From the NCBI GenBank assembly GCA_030268105.1, contig BSDZ01000014.1, positions 3,663,501 through 3,727,500 of the forward strand: a stretch of DNA of 64,000 bases. Reading direction: 5' to 3'. Positions 48,201 to 58,221 of the stretch are shown here, piece by piece. A program made the translations under genes and the position numbers. The notes beneath the pieces are model-generated. The model was not told the origin of the DNA, ran no database searches, and saw nothing but the letters and a program-made list of their open reading frames with translations. Source of the stretch: Volvox africanus. Its lineage: Eukaryota; Chlorophyta; Chlorophyceae; Chlamydomonadales; Volvocaceae. Each line of letters opens with the position of its first letter. Position 1 is the stretch's first letter.

Positions 48201-51200
48201 ATTGGGATCGGGATTGGGATTGGGATCGAGATCGAGATCGGGATCGGGATCGGGATTGGGATCGGGATCGAGATCGAGATCGGGATCGGGATAGGGATAG
48301 GGATAGGGATCGGGATCGGGATTGGGATCGGGATCGGGATTGGGATCGGGATTGGGATCAGGATCGGGATTGGGATTGGGATCGGGATTGGTTGGTTATC
48401 TCGGCATTTCTGGTGAGCCATACGCATTTTCAATGTGCCCATCGTGACATTGGCTTATTTGATGTTATCAACGTCGTATACACACACTGAGTCTGCCTTC
48501 ATGTGCACCTTAGATATGGAGTCACGGTCCCACAGCTGTGATGCACCGTCCCATGGGTCGTTAAGACATATCCCTAGTGCCGGCCTTCCTATGGGCTACG
48601 CTTTACTCGCTCTTTGCCGCCAATCTCCCGATCAGGGGATTGCCGAATCCGCATCCCTCAACGTTCTCCTGGCTTTCTGTTATCTGTGCCGTACCCCCAG
48701 GTTGATGCGGCGTTGGCCTCCCTGGAGTCCATCTCTGAGCCCTTCATTGCGCGCGCGTTGGCTCGTTCACTGCCCGGGGGCCACGGCCTCTTTATCGGTA
48801 ATAGCATGCCCATTCGCGACATGGACATGTACGCCAGTCCGCCGCTGCCGTCACCGTCGTCGGTGCTGTCGGCGTCGTCGCCGGCGGTGCAGCAACAGCA
48901 GATGGCGGTGACGGCGTCAGCCGTGGTGGGGGTGCCGGTGGCGGCTAACCGCGGCGCCAGCGGTATTGATGGGGTACTTTCGACTGCCGCGGGTAAGCAA
49001 CATGTGGCGAGAATGGGGAGGGGGCGGGGGAGGGGAAGGGGAGGGGGAGGGTGACGAGGCCGCTGCAACGACACAAGGGCACGGCCGCCGCTGTGGGAAC
49101 GAGAGATGACCCCCAGCCGTATGAGTGGAGTGGTGAAAAGCCTGCGAGACCGGATATTAACGTCATTATGGACTGAAAAAACGAGGGCAAATGAAGATAT
49201 GGAAACACACTTGCACAGTTGTAATCCATATACATATGCCGATATTGGCCAAGGTTAAGAAACAAAATCATGCGCCCATCACACACTTTTACGCTCGACA
49301 CACGGGCCCGGGAAGCCCTTCTTTTTGCGAGGTCGGCTGCTTTTGACAAAAAGACACGTATGTGCCGTTCCCCTCAGCCCACCCAGTCCGGACAGCAAGC
49401 AGCCGGCTCTCACTTTGCCCTCGATCCGCCCAATGTCCCACGGGTCGGGGGTCATTCTTACCGGACACATCCATGTTTTAGTGGGTTATTGCGACCGGGT
49501 CCGTTGACCCCAACATCCTGCATCCATAAGCCCACGCACTCTTACCTCCATGCACACCCGCAGGCTTCGCAGAGGGCCTCTCCCGGCCCGCCACGCTGCT
49601 TGTGGGAGATCTGTCCTTCCTCCACGACATCAATGGACTCAACCTGCTGAGGGCGGGGGAGCTGAGGCCGCCACTGACGGTGGTGCTCATCAACAACGCT
49701 GGTGGGATGGGACTGGGGTTACTTTCCGGGTTTCAGAGCCCTATACTTACAGATTGATAGGGATCTGCGAAGATTGCGTTTCAGTTGGGTGCATTTCAGT
49801 TGGGTGCATGGCTATAGTCCCTTAAATTAATAGGTATTGTTGATTAGCTGCTGCTATCATATATGCAGCAGATAATCAATGCCAAGGATCAATAAGGAGG
49901 TTTTTGTTGCTTCTCCTACCACTCGTTACTACCCGACTGAGGGTAGAGCTCGCGCTCCATTTGCCTGCATCCCGTCCCGCGCGTTATGCTATGCTGTGCT
50001 GTGTTTTGATATTCTCCAGGTGGTGGCATCTTCTCTTTCCTACCCATCGCGTCCTCTATCCCGGAGGATGAGTTCACGCCGCTCTGGGCCACCCCACAGA
50101 ATGTGGACTTGGAGGCCATGTGCCGGGCGCAGGTAAAGGGGTGTTGTGCGTATGCGTGTACATGGGTTATGTGGGGAGGGAGTATTGGTTCTCTCACCTT
50201 GCTGGCCATCCCGTTCTTACCCCTCCATTACTTTTTGCAATATAGCTTCTAACTCCTTACTTCCCTTTGCCCCGGTTAGTTATCTTCACACCCTTCCCCG
50301 CCCCTCCCTACCCACTCTCGCTTTGCCAGGGTATTCCCCATCAAAAGGTCACAACACCCGAGGCTCTATCGCCCGCGCTGCAGGTACGAAGGTATGCATC
50401 GGCATTTGACAAGTAGCGATCGACGGCTGTGCGGCCGCTGCCCAGGTTGCGACTGAGGCCGAACGAAACCCACGCTGCGACCTGGTCGGTCAACCTGTGC
50501 AGACCCACGCACACCCAGTCTTACTCAATTCTCAATCACATGCTTAGGTAGACCATTCTGTCCTCACCCCTTGTGTTGTTGTGTGTCGTCAAACCCCAAC
50601 CCCCAACCCTTCTGATCCGCGACCACGTCTTCCTGTGCCCGGGTCTGTTGTTAAACCCACGTGTCAATCCTCGCCGGTTCTGTTCTTAACACACACATTC
50701 ACACACATATACACACACCCACACTTGTCCACCTTTCATCTCCCAGGCGGCCTGGGGACTCAACCGGCACAGCGTGGTGGAGGTCATCACCGATCGATCC
50801 ACCAACGTGGAGCTGCACCGCCGGATTCAAGTGGGTCTAGGATTTAGGGTATGGAGGATGGGAAGGGGGCCCTGCGGGTTTGGGTTGGGGCCATCGGGTT
50901 GGATTCCCGGCTTGAGGGCCCTGCCCACGTTGCCGGGTGGACTTCCCGCCCCTGGGTTTCTATCCCTCGACTGCCCATGCGTCCGAAGGGTCCTCAACCC
51001 CACTTCTGTCTATTTTTACGAAAAGGCGTTTTACCCAAAAAATGTCAATTCCATATGGTCAATTCCATATGGTTGGGACTCTCTTTTGTGACCCTGCTGT
51101 CCGTCCTCTGTCCCACCGACCCTGTCCTCTTCATCGCAGGTCGCAGCATTACGGGCCGCCCAGCACTGCCACCGGCTGACAAGCAAGCTGGGGGCCGCTG

Positions 51201-54200
51201 TCTCGTCCGCCTCTTCATTGTCATTTGCACCCTTCCCCGACCCAGCTGGCCAGATGGCCGAAGCTGGCAGTGGCTGCCGCCCTCCGGTTACGAACGGGAT
51301 GCACTGGAGGCGCTACAGCCTGCCCCTGGTTAGGCCACTTACAACGGCCCAAATGTCCACTAGCAGCAGCAGCAACGATAATAGCAGCGGTCCCGGCCTG
51401 AGTACGGCTGTAGGTGTACGAGAGGGCCTGCTATTACAGCTGCGGCTGTCTTGGACCGACGGGTCACTGGCGGGTGAGGGGGTGGGCGACGTGACTCCTC
51501 TACCAGGGCTCCACTCAGAGACACTGGAAGAGGCGGAGGTGCAGGTGCGTGGTGGTCCTCAGGGACCTTAGGGACGTACTGGGAAGCGTACACCGTATTG
51601 GGAAGGCCGGTTGAAAGTCCCTGGAAGGCACATATCCACCCAGCAGGGTTGGGGTGCGGGTTGGGGCAGGGGCGCTGGCCGGCCCGGTGCAGTATTGATG
51701 TCACAAGGTTGATATGGTCTTGATAGATCCATCTCCTTGTATATATTAAGCTCAATGCTCGCAACATGCGCGTAATGTATGTAGACGAGGAGGCTCCTTC
51801 CCTCGCGCAGCCCCTCCCCTGGGCCGTACTCATTTTCCGGTTACACGGTACTTAAATCACAGGATGTCATACCACCTGACCCCCTGACCCCGACACTGCT
51901 GCTGAAGCTTTTTAACCTAATCTCTGGAGGGGCCTCCTCCCCCACTCGTCCCTATGTCATGCCTCCGTATCGAAAACTCCACCGTTCCGATCTCCCGACC
52001 TTCCGAACGACAGGTGGCTGCACTCAGCGAGATTCTTAACGGCGTGGCGGTGCCGCCCTCCCTGGCGTTGTTGGGAGGCCGACTAGACGCCTGGATGCGC
52101 GTCAAGGTGGGGCTGGACCCGGCCTGGCTGCTGGCCTCCGTCAGGTGGGGCTCTGGAGCTCAGTTTCGGACAGTGAGGTCGTGAACAGAACTAATGTCAG
52201 TGGGTGCTTTTAATGTTACGTCATGTCCTATAGTGAGTTGAAGTGTGTGCGTTCGTTAGTGCGCCCACCAGGGCACCTGATGCGCCCAAAGTGGCCCTCC
52301 AAATAATTCATTTCCCACTCCCACTCTGTTGAACTCCGCCCTCCCTGGCGGGCCTCCGGGGCCTTCCCTTCCCTCACTGCAGATTCGGCCTGGAGTGTGC
52401 GCTGCTGTCGGCCCTCGCTGCTGCACTCAAAATGCCACTGGCAGACCTTATTGCATCACCGCCGCCGCCGCCGTCCTCCAGCTCCATGTCCGCTTCATCC
52501 TCCCTACAATCGGCCCTGCGGGATGCGGTGTTGCTTAACGGGCTACTCTCACCGCCCGTCAGTGGCGACGGCGCATTGGATGCAGCAGCTGCGGCGACTG
52601 AGGCTTTGCGGCTGGTCGCGGAGGGCTACACCGCCATCAAGGTCAAGGTGGCCCGAAGGTGTGCCTGCCGTACTTTTTTGCATTTGTCCGTGTGCATTTG
52701 ACGGTATATGTTTGGGGCTCGGGCCGATATACATCCCCCCCGATATACATCGGCCCGAGTCCAAAACATATACCGTCAAATGTGGGGGAGGAGGCCATTT
52801 TATAAGATATTAGATAGGTGTTTTTATGGGTTGGTATTCTAAGAGGAACGCCCAGGCAATGAGGGCCAAGGTGAGGACCCTGGACCTACGACCTTGGACA
52901 CGAACTCTCTTGAGACGGGGCCTAAGCAGCGGGGCGGTTACATATCTGATGTGGCTCAGTCTTGCTCTTGTGCCCTTATGCCGCCGAACCTGCCCGTATA
53001 GCCCGTGTAGCTGCCAGCCAGTGTACCGATGTTGAAACGACATTATCAGGCTCTCTCCTCCAATCCAGTGGCACTACCTCTTTTCATCAGCCAGTACACG
53101 TCCTGATCTTCACGTTGCCGGTTCTTACACCAATAAGCTCCTCTTCCCCCCTCCCCTGGGTATCATGCCTCCTTTATTTGTTATAACCCCCCTCCCCCTC
53201 CCCCTCTCCCTCCCCTGCCCACGAACATATCAACAGACCTGACCCGGCAGTGGACGCTGCCGTGCTGGCGGCGATCCGCACTGCTGTGGGGCCGCACGTA
53301 GTCCTGCGAGCAGATGCCAATAGAGGCTGGACAGAGCTGCAGAAGGCGGTCGCGTTCGGGCGGGCGGTGGCGGCGGCGGCGGTCGGGCTCCAATACGTTG
53401 AGGAGCCCACAAGCGACCCACGGGACATGGCGGCCTTCTACATGCAGACGGGTGCGGACCGGCAGAAGCTCACTGAAAAACGCAAGGAGCCGCACTTAAC
53501 TGATTGCTGCTTTGAGGGTCTTTAAATCAGAAGAAATCAGAGGAGCAAATTATTTTCCCCTCACTGGGGATGGGATGCGGGGAATGGGGCAGGGGCAGTG
53601 GAGGATGCATGATGAAGGCGTGTTGGAAGTGGCGGGAGGAAGAAGGGAAAGCCGCGTTTTGAGGCGTTTTCGTTGGGACGAGAGATGAGTGCAATCAAGG
53701 GCTTCTATAAAAAAGGCATGACACAAGGGTGTACGTGTGCGTGGTTAATATGAATTAACATGAGTCATTGGCCGCCAACACCACTACGTACTACTAGCTT
53801 GTGGCTTCTCACGTCTTCTGGTTTCGAAGGTTCACCCAGGTTTGCCCTCCAGTCTTTTTCAATGCGCATGCTCTCACAGATACCACTGCCCCGCATTGAC
53901 ACGTTTGTCTCCACCCCCTTCCCAAACAAGCGCAGGAGTGCCGGTGGCTGCGGATGAGTCGGTGGAGGAGGGCCTCCTGATGGCCCCTCCCGCCAGCGTC
54001 AACGTCAACGTCAACAACGAGACCATATCCGGGGGTCTCGGGAGCTTGTTTAGCGGCGGCGGCACAGCTGCCGGTGGCGCTGGCGCAAGCAAGGGGTCAT
54101 ACAGCGCCGCGGGCTTACCGCTGGACCGTGCGGCAGGTTTGGCGGCGGTCGTAATCAAGCCGTCGGTGCTGGGCGGTCTAGAGGCAGCCATGGACACAGC

Positions 54201-57200
54201 GCGCTGGGCTCAACGACGGGGCGTGCAGGTGCGTGAGAGGATGCTGAGGTTTTAGTTCGGGCGGACCACCTACTATTTGTTTGACGACCACCACTCACAG
54301 ATTCGTGTGCTGCTATATCCTCTTCAGGATCACATCTGCTCACATCACCCATCCCGATGCACAACGCCGTGGTGGCATCGGGGAGGTATTCTGTCGAATA
54401 TCGAATGGATGGGTCTTCCGTACGCGGATCTTCCACCTCCTTCCGCCCTCCCCCTCCTCGGCGCAATCGCAGGTGGTCATCAGTTCGGCCTTTGAGAGCA
54501 GCGTTGGACTCGCGGCCCTGGTGCAGTTAGCGGCGGCAGTTGACAGCGCCGGGGGTGACGCCGGCGTCGGCGTCGGCAGCAGCGGTGGTCCCGCTGCTGC
54601 ACACCACGGGCTGGGTACGCTGCAGTGGTTTGCCGCCGACGTCACCCCAGAACCACTGCAGTGGGCGCCGCGCCTGCAGCCTAGTGGGGGCGAGTTCCTG
54701 CCCCTTCAGGCCATGTGTGGAAGAGTGGAGCAGGCGGACCGGCTTCTGCAGGTGCGTGTTTGTGGTTAAGATAAGGTGGCTTGCTGGGTGCAGAAGGGTG
54801 CAGAAGGGTGCAGTAGGGTGCAGAAGGGTGCAGTAGGGTGCAGAAGGGTGCAGTAGGGTGAGAGGGTGCATGTGAATCACGATGAAGTTAGGCAACACCT
54901 CGTATCCACCTGGCCATGTTGGTGAAACCATAACGTAGCGAGATACTGTAAGCGCGCGAATGCTTGCACCTGCATACATGCAAATGCGTCAGTTGCAGGT
55001 TATCAGTTGTTACTTAGCAGTGCTAGTGTTGTTAGTTGTTAGTTGTTAGTTTGTCCGATGATGGACTGGCTGCAGGCCTGTGCTGCCGGTCGGGGAGTTC
55101 AACGGGAGGTGCTTCTGGCGGTGGCGGCGGAGGCGAAGGTGTTGGGTCGTAATGCTGTTTCCTTCCGAGAAAAAGAGTCTTTAAGGACTGACGACGGGGG
55201 CCATCTTAAGACAGCCAGTAGCAGCTCTGCGCTCCAGGGCGTCGAATGCACTCAACCTGGACAAAGCTGGACTTGGGTCCCGGGAGGTGCAGCAGCGGGG
55301 TCGAATGCCGCAGCAGACCGCACCAGCATGCCCAGCTATGGCGTCAGCTATGACCCGGAGGACGACGGCGTCATGAATGGCGTATCTAATAGTAATGACC
55401 CGTGGGTTGGTCCGTACGCGCATGGCGGCGTGTTGGAGCTGCCGTTCTGCGTGCAGGTCGAGTTACCTTCTTCATCGTCGACAACTCCCCGTCCAGGGGA
55501 GTTAGTGCAAGTGCGGGGGCTGGAGGTGCAGCCACCCCTGCACCACTCATCAACACCTTCCGAGTTCAGGACCATGTCCACTCTGACTTGCGGCGGTGTG
55601 AACAACGGCCGACAGCGACACGGCCAGCAAGAGCAACAACAACAGCAATGCCGACCTTTCATGTTCCTGCACGGCTTCCTGGGCAATAGCTCGGATTGGC
55701 GGCCGTTGATGCGCGCGCTGGCTGCGGCGGGGCATCGCTGCGTCGCAATAGACCTACCGGGCCATGGCGCCACCCTGCCGTCTCTCCCTGCGGCTCAGAA
55801 ACGCAGCAGTGATGGCAGCGGTATCATCGCTCCCTCGGACCCGACGGATTGCTCCCACGTGGGTGAGCTATCCGTGCATTCTATCCCTGGTGCCGCGTCA
55901 TGTGTGGCGGCAGCTGCCCGGCGTTTGGGTCTGGAGGGTGCGGTGGTGGTGGGGTACAGCCTTGGAGCTCGAGTAGCGTTGCAGGTGGGTGCCGTAGGGG
56001 GAGGGGGAGGGGGAGGGGGAGGGGGAGGGGGAGGGGGAGGGGGAGGGGGAGGGGGAATGTACAGCTGTGATGGGTTTTCAGAGGCGGGAGCTGAAGAGAG
56101 GAGCTCGCTCCTGGGAGGGGTGTGTGTGTGCTGTATATATGACGGGGTATTCGACATATACTTTATGCGGCAGCGCCATGGCAGCTGTGTTGGCGCCGTC
56201 CTTGCTGGCTAGCTTGGGGCGCCAGCGGCCGGATGCGGCGGGATGTATGTGAGGGAGTCCAATGAACGTAACGCGGGCGATGCCTTGGACGGCATATTTA
56301 ACACACGACTGCAACGGAGTAGACGTATGCTCCTCCCCCCTCTTTTCCCCTGGGTGCCGCACAGGCAGCGGTTGATGCTGCTGCCGCTGTCGCTGCCGCG
56401 TCAGCAAGTGGCGGTGGCGGTGAGATTCACAGCAACGGTGCAGCCGGTTGCTGCGCCAGGGCGCTGTGGTCGGGGGTCGTGCTGGTTTCCGGCACTCCGG
56501 GTATTAAGGTGGGTCCGTAAACCGCTGGTGAAGGGATTAAGAATTTCTCCAGGGCATTATTGCATATTGACAGCCTGCAACAGTCCACACCACATGGGGC
56601 TGCCTGGTCTCCCTGCCATGTAATCCCGCATCGTATTGCTGCTTCCTGCATGCGTGGCGTTTTTACGTGTATGCCCCGAAACACCCCGAAACCTGCGGGA
56701 CGCAGGACCCGGCGCAAGCCGCCGCACGAGCCGCAAACGACGACCTCTTAGCAAACTCGCTGGTTCATGGCGGCGTGGAGGATTTCGTACGCCGGTGGTA
56801 TGAGCAGCCGCTCTGGACGTCGTTGCGCCGCCACCCTGCCTTCAGCCGCATGATAGCTCGCCGCCTCGCTTCTCCCGCCGCCGCTTTTTCCGCCGGTACT
56901 GGCGGCGTCGCTGCCCCTCCTGGCCACAACGGCGAAGACATCCCCGCGGAAGCTGTTTCAGCAGCTGCGATATCGGGTTCACTACAAGATGCCGCTGAGG
57001 ACGCAGCCACCATGTTTGGCGGCGTTGCAGCGACAAACTCTATTGGGGTTGACGGAGCCAGCAACGCTGTCAGCGGCAGCGGCAGCGGCAGAGGCCAGGG
57101 TGAGGCTTCCGCAAGTGGTAGCGGCAGCGTCAGTGGCGGCGAAGTCGCCATTCAGCTAGCAGCCGCGCTCAGCGGAATGAGCACCGGACGCATGGTGCGT

Positions 57201-58221
57201 GCGTCATCTCGGTCTTTGGGTCGGGCGTCATCTCGATCGGTCATGACTGCCACGATATGCACCCCCACACGTGTATTTCAGGCGTGTTTTGATACCCGCA
57301 TTCGTATCTTGCCCATCCTCGTCGACGTGTATGTTTTTTTCACGTATAACGTGCCAGCCGTGGCATATGGCGGGCGGTCTGGGATACCCGCAGCAGTAGC
57401 AGCAGTCACGGCAGCAGTGGTAGTAGCCGTGATAGTAACACTTGACCGCCGGTTCTATGCATTTGGCTTGTGCGAAGAAATTCTCATGTTGTACGTGGGG
57501 TTTGGCTTTTCCGAGGTGTAGTGTCTTTGCGCGCCGTTGATGTGTCGTGTCATATCATTTCCCAGAATATCGTGTTACGCTACTACGCCACAACTAACAC
57601 CGTCTTGAGATTGTGTTTGAATGCCGTACCACGTCCACATGCAGCGCACGGTCCCGGGTCTCCGTTTGAAAGCCGCCCATTCATCAATCACCATCTAACA
57701 CCTGCCGCATCCCTCTCGCATCTTCTCCTCTCTCTACACCCACACCCGCCTCTCCCCCATGGAATTCGCAGGCGCCACTGTGGGACCGGTTGGACCCATG
57801 GGTCGGTCCGCCCGTCGTACTGGTCGTAGGGAGCCTAGACGCAAAGTTCGTTGACATCAACACCCATACCCTGGCCCGACTTGTACGGCAACGTACAGCA
57901 GCTGCAGCAGCGGCTTCAATGGTGTCGGCGATGACGACGACAAACGCAGGCGGCGACCCTGACGAGGTCACGACACCGCCAACGGCTCCCTCTAGCCCAC
58001 CTGCTATCCCCCGGCAACTCTGGGGTTTACAACCGTGTCAGGAGCAGCAGCAGCCGATTAGTGCGGGGCGTGCGGGGCATATGATGCCGGTTTCGGAGCA
58101 GCTGCGACAGCTGGGTCATGCCCTCGTACGGCTGGAGGGTGTGGGTCATGCCGTCCATGTCGAGGCTCCTGAGCGGCTCTTAGATCTGCTGCGGGAGACA
58201 ATTCGCACTTTGGACGAGTAA
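36213..58221 (+). CDS. PHYLLO: PHYLLO: MenF-MenD-MenC-MenH fusion for phylloquinone biosynthesis, complete gene
   Basis: About 34 exons, roughly 2,870 aa, stop TAA at 58219-58221. Exon 1 (36213-36782) starts [20 protein letters not shown]; a second in-frame ATG is at 36252. It is rich in Ser, Thr, Arg and Pro without acids, as a chloroplast transit peptide should be. Four enzyme modules follow in order: isochorismate synthase, SEPHCHC synthase, o-succinylbenzoate synthase and SHCHC synthase, converting chorismate to o-succinylbenzoate for phylloquinone of photosystem I. Nearly all splice phases check out; only the exon 25/26 junction (51863-52014) is unresolved. The protein is over 1,000 residues longer than the Arabidopsis one because of an intact MenF and many Ala/Gly/Ser-rich insertions. 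Land-plant PHYLLO lost the second half of MenF; algal versions keep it, as here. Conserved residues of all modules are present, so the gene looks functional. Confidence 0.95.
37025..42657 (+). other. PHYLLO module 1: MenF (isochorismate synthase), exons 2-11
   Basis: Exons 37025-37443, 38169-38439, 38711-38874, 39403-39475, 39887-39958, 40415-40759, 41116-41352, 41515-41605, 41869-42046, 42267-42657. N-terminal half: [44 protein letters not shown]. Chorismate-binding half: [25 protein letters not shown] (catalytic Lys region), [32 protein letters not shown] (catalytic Glu), [34 protein letters not shown] and [14 protein letters not shown] (Mg-binding region). It isomerises chorismate to isochorismate. 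Insertions of about 70 residues lie before the KVV motif and before [10 protein letters not shown]. The donor of exon 5 (GTCCGA) is weak. Confidence 0.93.
39110..39281. repeat. (ATCAC)n pentanucleotide array with higher-order units
   Basis: In PHYLLO intron 4. Runs of ATCAC are interrupted by ACTACATCACACCGCACC at about 60-bp spacing, so a larger unit has itself been duplicated. Confidence 0.95.
43408..43526. repeat. (GAA/GAAAAA)n purine tract in PHYLLO intron 12
   Basis: About 119 bp of A/G only on the plus strand. The poly-Lys frame across it is an artefact. Confidence 0.95.
43581..43786 (+). repeat. PHYLLO intronic repeat, copy 1 (intron 12)
   Basis: About 206 bp from ttgcgcaaccgtac to ttcttaccggacatat. 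It shares long blocks with copies 2 and 3, such as gacaaaaagccacgtatgtg and cagcaagcagccggctctca. Confidence 0.95.
46318..46516 (+). repeat. PHYLLO intronic repeat, copy 2 (intron 16)
   Basis: About 199 bp with the same boundaries as copy 1. It lacks the 7-bp cgggggt near the right end that copies 1 and 3 share. Confidence 0.95.
46938..47062. repeat. (CACATATA)n microsatellite in PHYLLO intron 16
   Basis: Alternating CACATATA and CACATGCA units ending about 40 bp before the exon 17 acceptor. Confidence 0.9.
48007..48390. repeat. (ATCGGG/ATTGGG)n hexanucleotide microsatellite, copy B
   Basis: In PHYLLO intron 18. It is 96 bp longer than the array in copy A and carries extra ATCGAG variants. 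Confidence 0.95.
49297..49470 (+). repeat. PHYLLO intronic repeat, copy 3 (intron 19), 5'-truncated
   Basis: About 174 bp; it begins at the gacacacgggcccggga block and ends at ttcttaccggacacat, lacking the first 30-35 bp of the other copies. Confidence 0.93.
51231..54751 (+). other. PHYLLO module 3: MenC (o-succinylbenzoate synthase), exons 24-30
   Basis: Second part of 51140-51544, then 51863-about 51950, 52014-52144, 52383-52658, 53237-53451, 53936-54228, 54473-54751. Motifs of the enolase superfamily: AIKVKVARR (catalytic KxK), LRADANRGW (metal Asp), YVEEPTSDP (metal Glu), VAADESVEE (metal Asp) and VIKPSVLGG (second catalytic Lys). It dehydrates SHCHC to o-succinylbenzoate. Splicing of exon 27 to 28 restores [12 protein letters not shown] exactly. 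The exon at 51863 fits as a continuation ([16 protein letters not shown]), but none of its GT donors gives the phase needed for 52014, so either a non-canonical donor or a sequence error is present. Poly-Pro/Ser and Gly/Ala insertions are unusual for MenC. Confidence 0.93.
52695..52782. repeat. Hairpin with 41-bp arms in PHYLLO intron 27
   Basis: Arms 52695-52735 and 52742-52782 are complementary with about five mismatches around a C-only loop. Confidence 0.9.
54787..54860. repeat. Decanucleotide tandem repeat (GGGTGCAGAA/GGGTGCAGTA)
   Basis: About seven units, directly after the MenC end in PHYLLO intron 30. Confidence 0.9.
55076..58221 (+). other. PHYLLO module 4: MenH (SHCHC synthase, alpha/beta hydrolase), exons 31-34
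   Basis: Exons 55076-55984, 56365-56508, 56706-57194, 57772-58221. Motifs: [18 protein letters not shown] (oxyanion loop), [22 protein letters not shown] (nucleophile Ser), [37 protein letters not shown] (Asp) and [18 protein letters not shown] (His), so the triad is complete. It eliminates pyruvate from SEPHCHC. About 190 residues of Ser/Gly/Gln-rich sequence precede the hydrolase core within exon 31. The order MenC before MenH in the polypeptide matches other PHYLLO proteins although MenH acts before MenC. Confidence 0.95.
55997..56056. repeat. (GGGGGA)n tract in PHYLLO intron 31
   Basis: About ten units beginning 12 bp after the exon 31 donor; G-quadruplex-prone on the coding strand. Confidence 0.93.

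Larger units (their letters stand above)
43096..51230 (+). other. PHYLLO module 2: MenD (SEPHCHC synthase, ThDP enzyme), exons 12-24
   Basis: Exons 43096-43228, 43951-44225, 44670-44822, 45340-45414, 45794-46039, 47101-47376, 47569-47859, 48701-48992, 49564-49701, 50020-50132, 50330-50383, 50747-50830 and the first part of 51140-51544. Motifs: [39 protein letters not shown] (ThDP-activating Glu), [90 protein letters not shown] (Mg-ThDP motif) and [12 protein letters not shown]. It joins isochorismate and the succinyl semialdehyde unit from 2-oxoglutarate. The module ends inside exon 24 ([18 protein letters not shown]), so the MenD/MenC boundary has no intron. Confidence 0.95.

Noticed and set aside
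54616..54664. 11-bp-arm inverted repeat in MenC exon 30
   Set aside because: Lies in conserved coding sequence and is short enough to arise from codon usage.
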